A DNA stretch of 64,000 bases from CADCWK01 sp035944555 (GTDB lineage: Bacteria > Chloroflexota > Chloroflexia > Thermomicrobiales > UBA6265), in the NCBI GenBank assembly GCA_035944555.1, contig DASZAY010000010.1:186001-250000 (forward strand), given 5' to 3'. The notes below the pieces were generated by a model. It saw only the letters and a program-made list of their open reading frames with translations. It was not told the origin of the DNA and made no database searches. Position numbers and translations under genes: made by a program. This document shows positions 45,167 through 53,261 of the stretch, piece after piece (positions within the stretch are counted from its first letter, which is position 1; every line of letters starts with the position of its first letter).

Positions 45167-46729
45167 ATGACCGACGAGGATCACGTGCCTAGCGCGCTAT
45201 CAGAAATCGACAATCTCCCCGTATGGCTGCGGGCCGTCTGGGAGAACACCTCCGACGCGATCGCGGTCTCGAGTGAGGACGGGACGGTCCTGCTCGCGAA
45301 CCCCTCCTACCTGGCACTGTACGGCTACGATCACGACGAGGTCGTCGGGCATAGCTTTGCCGTAATCTTCCCGGAGGAGCAGCGAGCCTGGGCTGAAGAG
45401 CAGCATCGTGCGGTGTTCGCCGCCCCCGCATCGCGTGGCGTGTACGAGGCGCGTATCCGTCGCAGGGACGGAACAGAACGACTGGTCGAGGCCCGGGCCG
45501 ACTTCATCATCGAAGACGGCACCCGGACGGCGATGATCTCGACGATCCGGGACATCACCAACCGCAAGCGCGTCGAAGAGGCCCTGCGGGAGAGCGAGCA
45601 GCAGCTCCGCCTGATCGTCGAGAACGCGCAGACCTATGCCATCTTCCTGACTGATCCGGAGGATCGCGTCACCGACTGGTTCGCCGGCGCGGAAGCCGTC
45701 TATGGCTGGACGGCCGACGAGATCAGGGGCCAGCCGGCCGCGATCACATTCATCCCCGAAGACCGGGAAGCGGGGGCGCCGGCGGAGGAGACGCGGATCG
45801 CCGCGAACGAGGGGACCGCCCCGAATGTGCGCTGGCACCAGCGCAAGGACGGGACGCGCGTCTTCATCGAGGGAGTCTCGACAGCCCTGCGGGATGAGGA
45901 CGGCGTACTGCGCGGATTCCTCAAGATCGGCCAGGACGTCACCGAGCGTCACCGGGCCGAGACGGAGCGCGAGCAGGCCCGGCTGATGGCCGAGCGAGCC
46001 GTGGTGGCGCGCGACCACTTCCTGTCGATCGGCGCCCACGAGCTGCGCACCCCGGTCACCTCCCTGAAAGGGACCGCCCAGCTGCTTAGTCGCTCGATCA
46101 GGATGGGTCGCATCGAGCAAGAGCGCCTCGAGCGGTACAGCAAGGGGCTGGTCGAGAGCAGCGAGCGTCTGGAGCTGATGGTCAACGAGCTGTTCGATGT
46201 TGGCCGGCTGCACCTGAGCGAATCCGGGCCGACGGCGGCGAACCTCGAGCGGATCGATTTGACAAAGCTGATTACCCAGGCGGCCGACCGGTACTGGCGC
46301 GCCCGCACCTTCCACCGGTTGACGATCCAGGCCAATCAGGGGCCGCCCATCATGGGTGACCCTCACCGCATCCAGCAGGTGATCGTCAACCTCGTCGAGA
46401 ACGCGCTGAAGTACTCAGCGGCCAGCACACCAGTGCAGGTCACGCTCGGCTTCGAGCCCGGCGGGGCGCTGATCACCGTGACGGATCAGGGGATCGGACT
46501 CCCACCCGGCTCGGAGGAAAGCATCTTTGAGCCGTTCAACCGGGCCACGAACGCGGCGACGAGCACCATCCCTGGTCTGGGCCTCGGGCTCTACATCAGC
46601 CAGAAGATCGTCGAAGCACACGGTGGCCGGCTGTGGGCCGAGAGCGCGGGAGTTTCCCAGGGAACGACGATGTCCCTCTGGTTGCCGGTTGACGAGCCCG
46701 ATCGGCCGCTCACGACCAGCGAGTCCTAA
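45167..46729 (+). CDS. PAS-PAS sensor histidine kinase
   Basis: This 520-residue kinase has no transmembrane segment and is probably a soluble sensor. PAS domain 1 (~15-135) and PAS domain 2 (~145-265, ending GQDVTERHRAE) each carry a PAC-like end (ISTIRDITNRKRVEE). HisKA has the phospho-acceptor His291 in GAHELRTPVTSLKG; HATPase_c has NLVENALKYS (N box), TDQGIGLPPG (G1) and GLGLGLYISQKIVEAHGG (G2). The ATG at 45167 has GGAGG 5 nt upstream. No DNA-binding response regulator adjoins it; the nearest receiver is the lone REC gene at 49354 on the other strand. Confidence 0.93.
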   Translation: MTDEDHVPSALSEIDNLPVWLRAVWENTSDAIAVSSEDGTVLLANPSYLALYGYDHDEVVGHSFAVIFPEEQRAWAEEQHRAVFAAPASRGVYEARIRRRDGTERLVEARADFIIEDGTRTAMISTIRDITNRKRVEEALRESEQQLRLIVENAQTYAIFLTDPEDRVTDWFAGAEAVYGWTADEIRGQPAAITFIPEDREAGAPAEETRIAANEGTAPNVRWHQRKDGTRVFIEGVSTALRDEDGVLRGFLKIGQDVTERHRAETEREQARLMAERAVVARDHFLSIGAHELRTPVTSLKGTAQLLSRSIRMGRIEQERLERYSKGLVESSERLELMVNELFDVGRLHLSESGPTAANLERIDLTKLITQAADRYWRARTFHRLTIQANQGPPIMGDPHRIQQVIVNLVENALKYSAASTPVQVTLGFEPGGALITVTDQGIGLPPGSEESIFEPFNRATNAATSTIPGLGLGLYISQKIVEAHGGRLWAESAGVSQGTTMSLWLPVDEPDRPLTTSES

Positions 46730-46981
46730 CTCCGGCGCCAGCTTCGCCGGCTCCTGCCTGTACCCGAGAAGCGACGGTGGTTGGCAGGTCGAATCGCTAC
46801 GTTCAGGCAGCGCCAACCCGGGTGCGATCGAGGGTTAGCCGGCCACAGGACGTGCCTGATGGGGACCTGCCCTAGGGCACCAGCTGAGGGCATATTGACT
46901 GCGAAGGAAAGACGAACTGGAGTATCGTGCCCGCTCATGGGCCACGCCGCCCGATAGCGCGCACGGGGAGGCGAATGAACC

Positions 46982-47233
46982 ATGGAAGATACGCCACAGG
47001 TAGGACTCGACCCGAGGACGCTGGTCTTCGACCGTGAGCGCCAGCGCCAGGTGATGTGGATCGAGGGCGTCGTCCCGCTTCCCGTCGGAGCCGTGATCGA
47101 ACTAGTCAGCCCGAACGTCAATGCCGAAGTCGTGGGCGTGAGGCTTATCGCCGGCACTGCAACGATTCCGGCGACGGTCTGCCTGGACGTCCGGGTACCT
47201 GCACGGTTCTACGGCGACGAGGCGGGCGATTAG
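46982..47233 (+). CDS. Small protein of unknown function (83 aa)
   Basis: I recognise no family. The product has an acidic N-terminus and a beta-rich core (QRQVMWIEGVVPLPVGAVIELV, VVGVRLIAGTATIPATVCLDVRV), without signal peptide, Cys pair or membrane helix. GGGGAGG lies 10 nt before the ATG, and a 17-bp hairpin follows, so it is probably a genuine monocistronic unit. It has a similar size and beta-rich character to the orphan at 5941 but no shared sequence that I can see. Confidence 0.65.
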   Translation: MEDTPQVGLDPRTLVFDRERQRQVMWIEGVVPLPVGAVIELVSPNVNAEVVGVRLIAGTATIPATVCLDVRVPARFYGDEAGD

Positions 47234-47281
47234 GCGGGCGATTAGGCCGGATCTTCCCACCTGGCGCATAGGTCACCCCCA

Positions 47282-47321
47282 AACCAACAGCCGCCCTCGG
47301 GTGTGAGGGCGGCTGTTGGTT
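47282..47321 (+). terminator. 17-bp perfect hairpin
   Basis: Arms 47282-47298 and 47305-47321, 6-nt loop, 48 nt after the small gene's stop. Its 3' arm ends GTTGGTT, giving a weak U-rich end. Confidence 0.85.
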
Positions 47322-47662
47322 GTCCCTTGGTTGTCACCAGCCATTCCTGGCTGATCTCCCTGCGACTGCTGTTCCTCGGTCTGCCCCGCGTCGTATCTCT
47401 GCCAGGGCCTGCTCGCAGGGAATGGGTCACCGGCATCGGATCGGTGACGGACAGGGCCGCTCCATCCGGATGGAGAGGAACGCACAAGGGGGGCCGAAAG
47501 GGGCGCAACTCGCACCGAGCGACGCAGCACCTCGCAGGCAGGGGACCTGGGACAATCTTGAGTCTGGGACTCAGCGTCGCAGGAGTTGGTCACTCCAGCA
47601 GCACCGACGTCCCAGCAGGTTTGCCTGTCGCTCACCGATGGCAACGATGGACCAGTTGGGGA
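47322..47662. other. Intergenic region downstream of DoxX
   Basis: About 340 bp between two convergent units, with short open frames only. I see no tRNA or other RNA gene; a GTTCGAGTC-like stretch on the minus strand near 47,690 does not fold into a T-arm. Confidence 0.35.
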
Positions 47663-48361
47663 TTACCTGGAACGCCACACACCGGCGACGACTCGAACCT
47701 GCCGCGTCACCCGATGGACGGGCTGGTACTGCCCCTGGGTCGCGACAGGGTCGACCCGGACCGCGGCGGTCGTCGCGGCAGATCCAGGCCTGGACAAGTC
47801 ATGGGCGAGCAGATCATGGGCCAGCCGGGAATCAGCAGCCGACGGTGCACCCCCTCCAGGCTGCAGATCCTGGCCCATGTGGCGCCCGATCACGATGCCC
47901 GCGAGAGTTCCAAGGACCGCGATCACGAGGGTCGGAACAATGATCTCCGCCTCGTGCAGGTCCAGACCGAGCACCTCATCGAGCGCGTAGCGCCCATGTC
48001 CCATCAGCGACAGGCCGGTCGCGGTCACCGCGAGCAGGGCCGGAAACTCGAAGCCGCCATCTGTGTTCCAGAAGCCGTGACGCCAGTGCACCAGCATGAT
48101 GGCGGCGAGCATCACGGCCAGGATCAGGGCGGGGCCGACCGGGCCGAGCAAGCCGGTGATGGTCAGGAGGCCCGCGGTGATCTCGCTCACCGCGACCGCG
48201 ATGGCCCACACCCGGGGCGGGCGGAGCCTGAGAGAACCCAGGAACTGAGCGGTCCCGGACAGGCCGGCCCCGCCGAACCAGTCGAAGAGTTTCTGGGCAC
48301 CATGGGCAACCATCAGGGAGCCCAGACCCAGGCGCATGATCAGGAGTCCAAGTTCAAGCAT
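47663..48361 (-). CDS. DoxX family membrane protein
   Basis: This 232-residue protein has four predicted membrane helices in the first ~165 residues, starting LGLLIMRLGLGSLMVAHGAQKLFDWFG, the usual DoxX opening (G-x-Q-K-L-F), then the helices around AIAVAVSEITAGLLTITGLLG and PALILAVMLAAIMLVHW. DoxX proteins are linked to thiosulfate oxidation, detoxification or membrane redox stress. The last ~70 residues are polar and atypical for the family, so the stop may have been displaced by a frameshift. It follows Hsp20 on the same strand and belongs to a stress-related group. Confidence 0.82.
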   Translation of the reverse strand: MLELGLLIMRLGLGSLMVAHGAQKLFDWFGGAGLSGTAQFLGSLRLRPPRVWAIAVAVSEITAGLLTITGLLGPVGPALILAVMLAAIMLVHWRHGFWNTDGGFEFPALLAVTATGLSLMGHGRYALDEVLGLDLHEAEIIVPTLVIAVLGTLAGIVIGRHMGQDLQPGGGAPSAADSRLAHDLLAHDLSRPGSAATTAAVRVDPVATQGQYQPVHRVTRQVRVVAGVWRSR

Positions 48362-48384
48362 GGGACATCACCCCCGCGGAATCA

Positions 48385-48424
48385 GGGAGACAGCCAGTCG
48401 GCGATACCCGACTGGCTGTCTCCC
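48385..48424 (-). terminator. 17-bp perfect hairpin between Hsp20 and DoxX genes
   Basis: Arms 48385-48401 and 48408-48424, 6-nt loop, in the 135-bp gap between the two co-directional minus-strand genes. It likely terminates the hsp20 transcript or attenuates readthrough into DoxX. Confidence 0.8.
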
Positions 48425-48496
48425 CCGACCGAGCCCTCGGACAGGCTCATGGCAGGGAGGGATCGGTCAGCTGAACGCGGTCGAACGCTCTATGAC

Positions 48497-49021
48497 TTAC
48501 GACTGCTGCTCACCAGCATTACCCGCACCAAGGGCATCGGGTTGCTGGATCTGCCCACTCGCGATCGAGATCCGGCGCGGCCGGGCCTGCTCGGCCTTGG
48601 GGGCAATCACCCTGACGACCCCGTTCTCAAACGACGCCTGGACGTGATCCGCGTCGATCTGGAACGGAAGAGTGATGCTGCGGCGGAAGGTACCGCTGGG
48701 CAGCTCGTGGACGTACCAGGTCGCGTCCTTGGTCTCGTCAGTCTCGGCGGTGTTGCCGATACTGCCACTCAGGCTGATGGTGTTCTGGTGCACCGTGACT
48801 TCGAGGTCATCCGGGCGCATTCCGGGAACGGCCGCCATCACCACGGCCTGCGTATCCGTGGCGTAGACATCGAACGGCATAGCCTGGGCGACGCCGGTGC
48901 CGCCGTTGCCCTCTCGCGACCAGAGCGTCCGGAACGGACCGCCGCCGAGCATCTCGTTGACCGCACGGTCGAGGGTGTTCTGGAGCGAAAGGACCTCAGG
49001 GAAAAGGGTGGACCGCATCAT
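48497..49021 (-). CDS. Small heat-shock protein, Hsp20/alpha-crystallin family
   Basis: This 174-residue ATP-independent chaperone binds unfolding proteins. The alpha-crystallin domain (~50-150) includes MPFDVYATDTQAVVMAAVPGMRPDDLEVTV, LPSGTFRRSITLPFQIDAD and FENGVVRVIAPK, in place of the usual G-V-L-x-I-x-P motif. The N-terminus binds the helix RSTLFPEVLSLQNTLDRAV. I chose the ATG at 49021: GGAGG lies inside the first codons of the longer frame that begins at 49036. A strong sigma-70-type promoter lies about 80 nt upstream; no CIRCE element is seen. Confidence 0.92.
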   Translation of the reverse strand: MMRSTLFPEVLSLQNTLDRAVNEMLGGGPFRTLWSREGNGGTGVAQAMPFDVYATDTQAVVMAAVPGMRPDDLEVTVHQNTISLSGSIGNTAETDETKDATWYVHELPSGTFRRSITLPFQIDADHVQASFENGVVRVIAPKAEQARPRRISIASGQIQQPDALGAGNAGEQQS

Positions 49022-49097
49022 GGGAATTACCTCCATCGTTCAATCCAAGCGGACCCGAATCAAACGACGATGGCAATCGAGCCACTCGTCACTTGCT

Positions 49098-49125
49098 ATT
49101 TTACTACTTCATTATGTCTGGTCAA
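49098..49125 (-). promoter_or_regulatory. Sigma-70-type promoter for hsp20
   Basis: On the minus strand, -35 TTGACC (49120-49125), a 16-nt spacer, and -10 TAAAAT (49098-49103), in an AT-rich island. Spacing and orientation fit the Hsp20 gene starting at 49021. Confidence 0.7.
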
Positions 49126-49272
49126 GTCCCATCGGGCTGGTTCGATGGCTGACCCAATCTCCGAGTTGGCTCGCCAACTGGCCGCCCGATAACATCCGAC
49201 GACGGTCGGCTCGCTCGCGTGCGGCATGGAGCGCCTCGCCGGTGACTTCGCTGCCTGAGCTCAGGACAACGA

Positions 49273-49310
49273 CCCGGCGCCAGAGTTGAATATGGGCCCT
49301 GCTCTGGCGC
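49273..49310 (-). terminator. Hairpin after the receiver-domain gene
   Basis: 11-bp arms (49273-49283 with 49300-49310) with a 16-nt loop, about 44 nt beyond the stop of the minus-strand receiver gene. No U-tract. Confidence 0.65.
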
Positions 49311-49353
49311 CGAGGCGGGACGGAGATCAGAGGTGTCAGAGCGTTACGGGATC

Positions 49354-49785
49354 TTATTGATCAGTCAGCTCAGCGACGATGTCCAAGAGGACATCCAGGT
49401 CGAACGGCTTGACGAGATAGTGCTCGAAGTCGTACCGGGCCTGATTCTCAAGGGCCCGGTCGATGAGACGCTGATCGGTCGAGGTAACGAGAACGGGAAC
49501 TCGCTCGGTGATCGCTGCCTGCTCCAGTTGCTCCAGGAGTTCGCACCCTGAACGGTGGGTGACGGCGAGATCGATGATCAGCAGATCCGGCTGGGTCGCG
49601 ACGATCAGGGAGAAGAGCGAAGGGATGTAATCGCTGGCGGTGACGCCGTACCGCTCGTCGGCGAGCAGTTCGGCGATGAGCTCCCGGAACTCCGGTGAGC
49701 TGTCGATCAGGAAGACATGCGCCCGCGTCTGCTGCTCGGAGAGCAGGCTGTCCAGCTTGGCCCGGTCAACCGATCGTGATGCCAT
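49354..49785 (-). CDS. Single-domain response regulator (receiver)
   Basis: This 143-residue protein is a lone CheY-like receiver: FLIDSSPEFRELIAELLADE (acid pocket, with one Asp rather than the usual pair), LLIIDLAV with the phospho-acceptor Asp, VPVLVTSTD and HYLVKPFDLD with the conserved Lys. There is no output domain, so it probably signals by protein contact. AAGGA precedes the ATG. The PAS kinase at 45167 may be a partner, but they are on opposite strands and 2.6 kb apart. It lies 28 nt downstream of the J-domain gene. Confidence 0.88.
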   Translation of the reverse strand: MASRSVDRAKLDSLLSEQQTRAHVFLIDSSPEFRELIAELLADERYGVTASDYIPSLFSLIVATQPDLLIIDLAVTHRSGCELLEQLEQAAITERVPVLVTSTDQRLIDRALENQARYDFEHYLVKPFDLDVLLDIVAELTDQ

Positions 49786-49813
49786 CCGTATTCCTTGCAG
49801 CGGTCACTGCCAA

Positions 49814-50155
49814 TCAGCATGGCAGCGGTGGTGACGAGATCTCGCCACCACCACTCCAGCACGCACAAACGCCGTCGGGAAGCCGGAGTGTAACAGGTGC
49901 CCAAGCCACGATCGAAACCACAACTCCAGCGACCAAGAGGACAACGCGAGGGCGATCAGGTCGCCGACAATCTGGGCCAGCGGGGAGTCGTCCTTCTTGA
50001 TCGGGCCCCTTGGCCTGCTGACAAGCCTCGCCGAGACGGGCGAACTTGACGGGATCACCACCGACATCGGGATGCAGTTGGCGAGCTCTCAATCGCCAGG
50101 CGGACTCGATCTCGGGAAGTGTGGCCCCGGGATACAGGCCCAGGGTCGTCGCCAC
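49814..50155 (-). CDS. Small J-domain (DnaJ-like) protein, possibly frameshifted
   Basis: The first ~45 residues are a J-domain: LGLYPGATLPEIESAWRLRARQLHPDVGGD with the Hsp70-stimulating HPD motif. The GTG at 50155 is forced by an in-frame TGA directly before it; the usual opening residues (D-Y-Y) are missing. After residue ~48 the annotated frame looks poor, while the next frame (to 49804) reads KKDDSPLAQIVGDLIALALSSW, a more natural membrane-helix continuation. So either a frameshift lies near 50,010 or the C-terminus is simply non-conserved. It abuts a recombinase remnant on the other strand. Confidence 0.65.
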   Translation of the reverse strand: MATTLGLYPGATLPEIESAWRLRARQLHPDVGGDPVKFARLGEACQQAKGPDQEGRLPAGPDCRRPDRPRVVLLVAGVVVSIVAWAPVTLRLPDGVCACWSGGGEISSPPLPC

Positions 50156-50156
50156 T

Positions 50157-50552
50157 CACTGGGAGCATGTTGACCCGATATTCACCGGCAGCGCCGGTCG
50201 GATTCCCGGCCGGGGCGACTGGTTTCACCACCGGGACCTCGTCCAGCGGGCCGGGGTATCGGCCATACCGATTCACAGCCTGCGGCGTACCCACGCGACG
50301 CTGGCGATGGCTGCCGGGACGCATCCCCGGATTGTCAGTGGGCAGCTGGGCCACTCGTCGATCCGCGTCACGCTCAACACCTACAGCCATGTCTCACCCG
50401 ACATGACTGCCCTGGCGATGGAGCGCCTCAGTCTACCCATGTTCGCCTCGCCAGCGGCGACATACACGACAACATCGCGCTGGAAAACGATGAAGACCGG
50501 GCGAAATCTCGCGAGAATACTCGCGAGATTTCGCCCGGTCTTCGCGTCCTGA
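50157..50552 (+). pseudogene. Tyrosine recombinase/integrase remnant (C-terminal catalytic part only)
   Basis: The frame encodes only the last third of a phage-type integrase: IPIHSLRRTHATLAMAAGTHP (HxxR box, with His-Ser-Leu-Arg), LGHSSIRVTLNTYSHVSP (GH box and the Tyr nucleophile). The upstream boundary coincides with the J-domain gene start, and no N-terminal arm or core-binding domain is present, nor any start codon or ribosome site. It is thus a 5'-truncated remnant of a former integrated element; matching att sites were not found. The last ~25 codons run through a terminator-like palindrome. Confidence 0.8.
50492..50543. terminator. 24-bp perfect palindrome, the longest in the window
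   Basis: Arms 50492-50515 and 50520-50543, 4-nt loop (AATA). It sits 35 nt beyond the rpsD stop (minus strand) and at the end of the integrase remnant. It probably terminates rpsD. Confidence 0.85.
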
Positions 50553-50577
50553 AGGGGTAAACGACCCCTCCTGAACA

Positions 50578-51177
50578 CTACCGGTTGTAGTACTCGACGA
50601 TCAGCTGCTCGTCGCAGACGACCGGGATCTCCTCACGCGGCGGGATATAGGCAAAGCGGGCAGCCATGCCGTTGTCCTCGAGCGTGATGTACGGAGCCGG
50701 CTGGACCTCCTGGCGAAGGTCGTTGAACATCGCGAGCTGCTTGCTCTTCTCGCGGATGGTGATCACGTCGCCCGGCTTGAGCTGCATGGACGGGATGCTG
50801 GCCTTGCGGCCGTTGACCCGGAAGTGGCCGTGCGTCACGAACTGGCGGGCGGCGAAGATGCTCGGCGCGAGACCGGCCCGGAGGACGAGGGCGTCCAACC
50901 GGCCTTCGAGGAACTGCAACAGCAGGTCACCCGTCGGTCCCTTGCGCTTGACGACCTTGGCGTAGGCACTCTGCAGATACTTCTCGCTGATGTTGTACTG
51001 GAAGCGCAGCCGCTGCTTCTCCATCAGCTGGGTCCCGTATTCGGACCGGCGGCGACGGCGGTTCTGGCCGTGCTGGCCCGGCGCGTACGGCCGGTTGCGG
51101 AGGTACTTCTGGGCCTTCGGCGTCAGCGCGACGCCAAGGGCACGGGACTTCTTGACCTTGGGACCGGTGAAGTTCAC
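50578..51177 (-). CDS. rpsD: 30S ribosomal protein S4
   Basis: This 199-residue protein binds 16S rRNA early in 30S assembly and helps keep translation accurate. Landmarks: NFTGPKVKKSRALG (the Cys-free form lacking the zinc site), RPYAPGQHGQNRRRRRSEYG, LRFQYNISEKYLQ, and the S4 RNA-binding domain LDALVLRAGLAPSIFAARQFVTHGHFRVNG with PGDVITIREKS. The GTG at 51177 has GAGGAG 9 nt upstream. It is not beside rpsM, rpsK or rpoA as in many bacteria, but stands alone with its own promoter region and structured leader. Confidence 0.97.
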   Translation of the reverse strand: MNFTGPKVKKSRALGVALTPKAQKYLRNRPYAPGQHGQNRRRRRSEYGTQLMEKQRLRFQYNISEKYLQSAYAKVVKRKGPTGDLLLQFLEGRLDALVLRAGLAPSIFAARQFVTHGHFRVNGRKASIPSMQLKPGDVITIREKSKQLAMFNDLRQEVQPAPYITLEDNGMAARFAYIPPREEIPVVCDEQLIVEYYNR

Positions 51178-51358
51178 GGTGCGGTACTCCTCGCGGCGAC
51201 GCCCTGCCGTCGCATCTCATCATCGCGTCTCGCCGCCGGGCGCCGCACCGGGTCGGTGCGGGGTCGCCACATGGGAACGGCGTGGTGATCGTGGCGCCGA
51301 CAGGGCCATCCGGGTCGGGTCAACGACCGGGACGAGAACGGCGCACGCGAGACACACG

Positions 51359-51389
51359 GAGCGCAGCCCACCGGACGGTGGCTGCGCTC
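51359..51389 (-). promoter_or_regulatory. rpsD: Hairpin in the rpsD leader
   Basis: Outer stem of 10 bp (51359-51368 with 51380-51389), one bulged base and an inner 3-bp stem with a GGAC loop. It lies between the putative rpsD promoter and the gene (leader of ~200 nt), so it could be an S4 autoregulation site or an attenuator. Confidence 0.45.
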
Positions 51390-51400
51390 ACCAGATCACC

Positions 51401-51435
51401 GGACGATGATCGTCCGTCGGTGCCCGCCATGTCAA
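51401..51435 (-). promoter_or_regulatory. rpsD: Putative rpsD promoter with overlapping palindrome
   Basis: On the minus strand a perfect -35 TTGACA (51430-51435) is followed at ~18 nt by a weak -10 (GATCAT). The -10 lies in a 15-nt inverted repeat GGACGAT-G-ATCGTCC (51401-51415), which could bind a regulator. Confidence 0.5.
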
Positions 51436-51457
51436 GGAATCCGACCCGGATCGGCAT

Positions 51458-51490
51458 GTGACGGGCCCGGTATCGCGCCCGGCCCGTCAC
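51458..51490 (-). terminator. Hairpin after the serine hydrolase gene
   Basis: 10-bp arms (51458-51467 with 51481-51490), 7 nt after the stop at 51497. It separates this gene from the rpsD promoter. Confidence 0.75.
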
Positions 51491-51496
51491 TCGTGA

Positions 51497-53140
51497 CTAG
51501 TCCTCGACGCGCGGCGACAGACGGAACCCGACATCGACGTACCTGACCGTGCCGTCCGGCCGCCGGACGAACGAGAGCGTCAGCGGGAGGCCCTGGATCG
51601 TCGCCTGGATGAGATCCGGGCCGACGAACTCGGCGGCCACCTCAGGCTCGGTCGGCGGGGACACGGTCGCGACCACCTCGTCGGGCAACGGGGTGATCTC
51701 GAAGAGCAGCGTCAGCCCATCACCGTCCGGCTGGAACGTCAGGGCGGAGTTCGGCACGGCGTAGCGGCCGACGTACTCGGACGGGTCGATCGCCGGCATG
51801 GCCGGTGTGGCACCGGCCTCCGGCGTCCCCTCGTCCTCGCCACCAACCAGGCTGACCGAGCCCGACTCGCGCAGATCGGCCAGCTCGTCGTAGGCCTCCG
51901 CCGCCGCGGCGAACGACTGGGCGGACGCGAGCGCACCACCGGGCGCGGCGTTGATCAGGACGACGAACGCGAAGCCGGCCTCCGGGGCCATCCAGAACTC
52001 GGCATGCTGGCCGAAGGTATCGCCCGGGTGGAGCGCCAGTGGCGTGGTCCCGGCACCCGTCAGCAACCAGCTCATGCCGACGCTCATGCCCGGCTGGCTG
52101 GAGATATTGACCTGGGGCTGGCGCATGAAGCGGAGCGCGTACGGGGAGAGCAGCGTCTCACCCTCACCATCGCCCCCGGCCGTGCCGTCTCCCATATGGA
52201 AGCGGGCGTAGCGGAGGATGTCCGCCGCCGTTGACCAGGCACCGCCGGCCGGATCGACATTGCGGGGAAAGTACAGGGGCGACTGGAGCTCATTGCCGCT
52301 GCCGGGGTCGGCGTATCCCTCGGAGTACGCGCCGGCCTCGACGACGGCCCGGTCGAACGTCGTCGCGGTCATCCCGAGCGGCCCGAAGACCAGGTCGTCC
52401 ATGGCCTGCCGGTAACTCGTCCCGTGGACCGTGGCGATGACCGAGCCGAGCAGGCAGAACCCGGCGTTGTTGTAGGAGAACAACGCACCGAGCGGGGAGA
52501 GCTGCGGCAGCTCCGGGAAGATGTCGCGGACCAGTGCGAGACCGTCCGCATCGTCCTCACCGGTTTCGACGAAGTAATCGCCCCACCAACCACCGGTATG
52601 GGTGAGCAGATGGCGGACGGTGACGCGCTCCGAGACCGATTCGTCTGCGACCCGGAACTCGGGCAGATAACTCCGGACTGGCTCGTCGATGTCGAGCAAC
52701 CCGGCATCCACCAAACGCATCGCCGCCGTGGCGGTCATCGTCTTGGTCAACGACCCGATCTGGAACAGGGTGTCATCGGCGACGGCGCTGCCGGACTCGA
52801 GGCTGGCCACGCCAAGCGTTGCGACCTCGACCGTGCCGCCGGACAGGATGCCGAGCGTGGCGCCCGGCACCCCCATCTGCGTCATGGCACCACCCAGCGA
52901 CTCCGCCACGGCGGTGAACGCCGCGGACGCGTCGTCGGCCAGGCGAACCTCGACCGGGTCGCCGGCGGCGGGAGTGGCCTGGCGGGAGAAGATCGACCGA
53001 TCCGGCGCGATGGCGCGGACCTCGTTGGGCAGGGCGATCCGGTCGAGCGCGACGATGCTGGTCGCGGCGGCGCTGAGGCGCAGGACATCCCGGCGGGGCA
53101 GCCGGACCTTCGAGGTGACGGTGGAAATCGACGAGACCAT
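51497..53140 (-). CDS. Tat-exported serine hydrolase (class C beta-lactamase/DD-peptidase fold)
   Basis: This 547-residue protein has a Tat signal (RLPRRDVLRLSAAATSIVAL) and then a penicillin-binding-like transpeptidase fold: SLTK (Ser-x2-Lys) in FQIGSLTKTMTA, Tyr-x-Asn in FSYNNAGFCLLG and the third motif in LALHPGDTFGQHAEF. Such proteins are esterases, D-aminopeptidases or D,D-carboxypeptidases more often than true beta-lactamases. The C-terminal ~120 residues are a beta-rich domain (DPSEYVGRYAVPNSALTF) typical of the family. AGGAGG precedes the ATG. It lies downstream of the KAS-II operon but behind a hairpin, so it is probably separate. Confidence 0.9.
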   Translation of the reverse strand: MVSSISTVTSKVRLPRRDVLRLSAAATSIVALDRIALPNEVRAIAPDRSIFSRQATPAAGDPVEVRLADDASAAFTAVAESLGGAMTQMGVPGATLGILSGGTVEVATLGVASLESGSAVADDTLFQIGSLTKTMTATAAMRLVDAGLLDIDEPVRSYLPEFRVADESVSERVTVRHLLTHTGGWWGDYFVETGEDDADGLALVRDIFPELPQLSPLGALFSYNNAGFCLLGSVIATVHGTSYRQAMDDLVFGPLGMTATTFDRAVVEAGAYSEGYADPGSGNELQSPLYFPRNVDPAGGAWSTAADILRYARFHMGDGTAGGDGEGETLLSPYALRFMRQPQVNISSQPGMSVGMSWLLTGAGTTPLALHPGDTFGQHAEFWMAPEAGFAFVVLINAAPGGALASAQSFAAAAEAYDELADLRESGSVSLVGGEDEGTPEAGATPAMPAIDPSEYVGRYAVPNSALTFQPDGDGLTLLFEITPLPDEVVATVSPPTEPEVAAEFVGPDLIQATIQGLPLTLSFVRRPDGTVRYVDVGFRLSPRVED

Positions 53141-53261
53141 GGGTGGACCCTCCTGGTAGCCGGGGGGACAGGACGCCCGGCGGCGTAGTGCCGGTTCCTA
53201 CCCTATCGACCACCGTTGGTCGTTTGGTCGCACGACCATCCCGGAGGTGTCACAGCCCCGC

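Noticed and set aside
47660..47720. tRNA-like GTTCGAGTC stretch on the minus strand
   Set aside because: The flanking bases do not pair into a T-stem, and no acceptor or anticodon arm could be found.
51497..53140. Annotation as a beta-lactamase resistance gene
   Set aside because: The Ser-x2-Lys fold is shared by esterases and D,D-peptidases, and 547 residues with an extra C-terminal domain fits those better than class C beta-lactamases.
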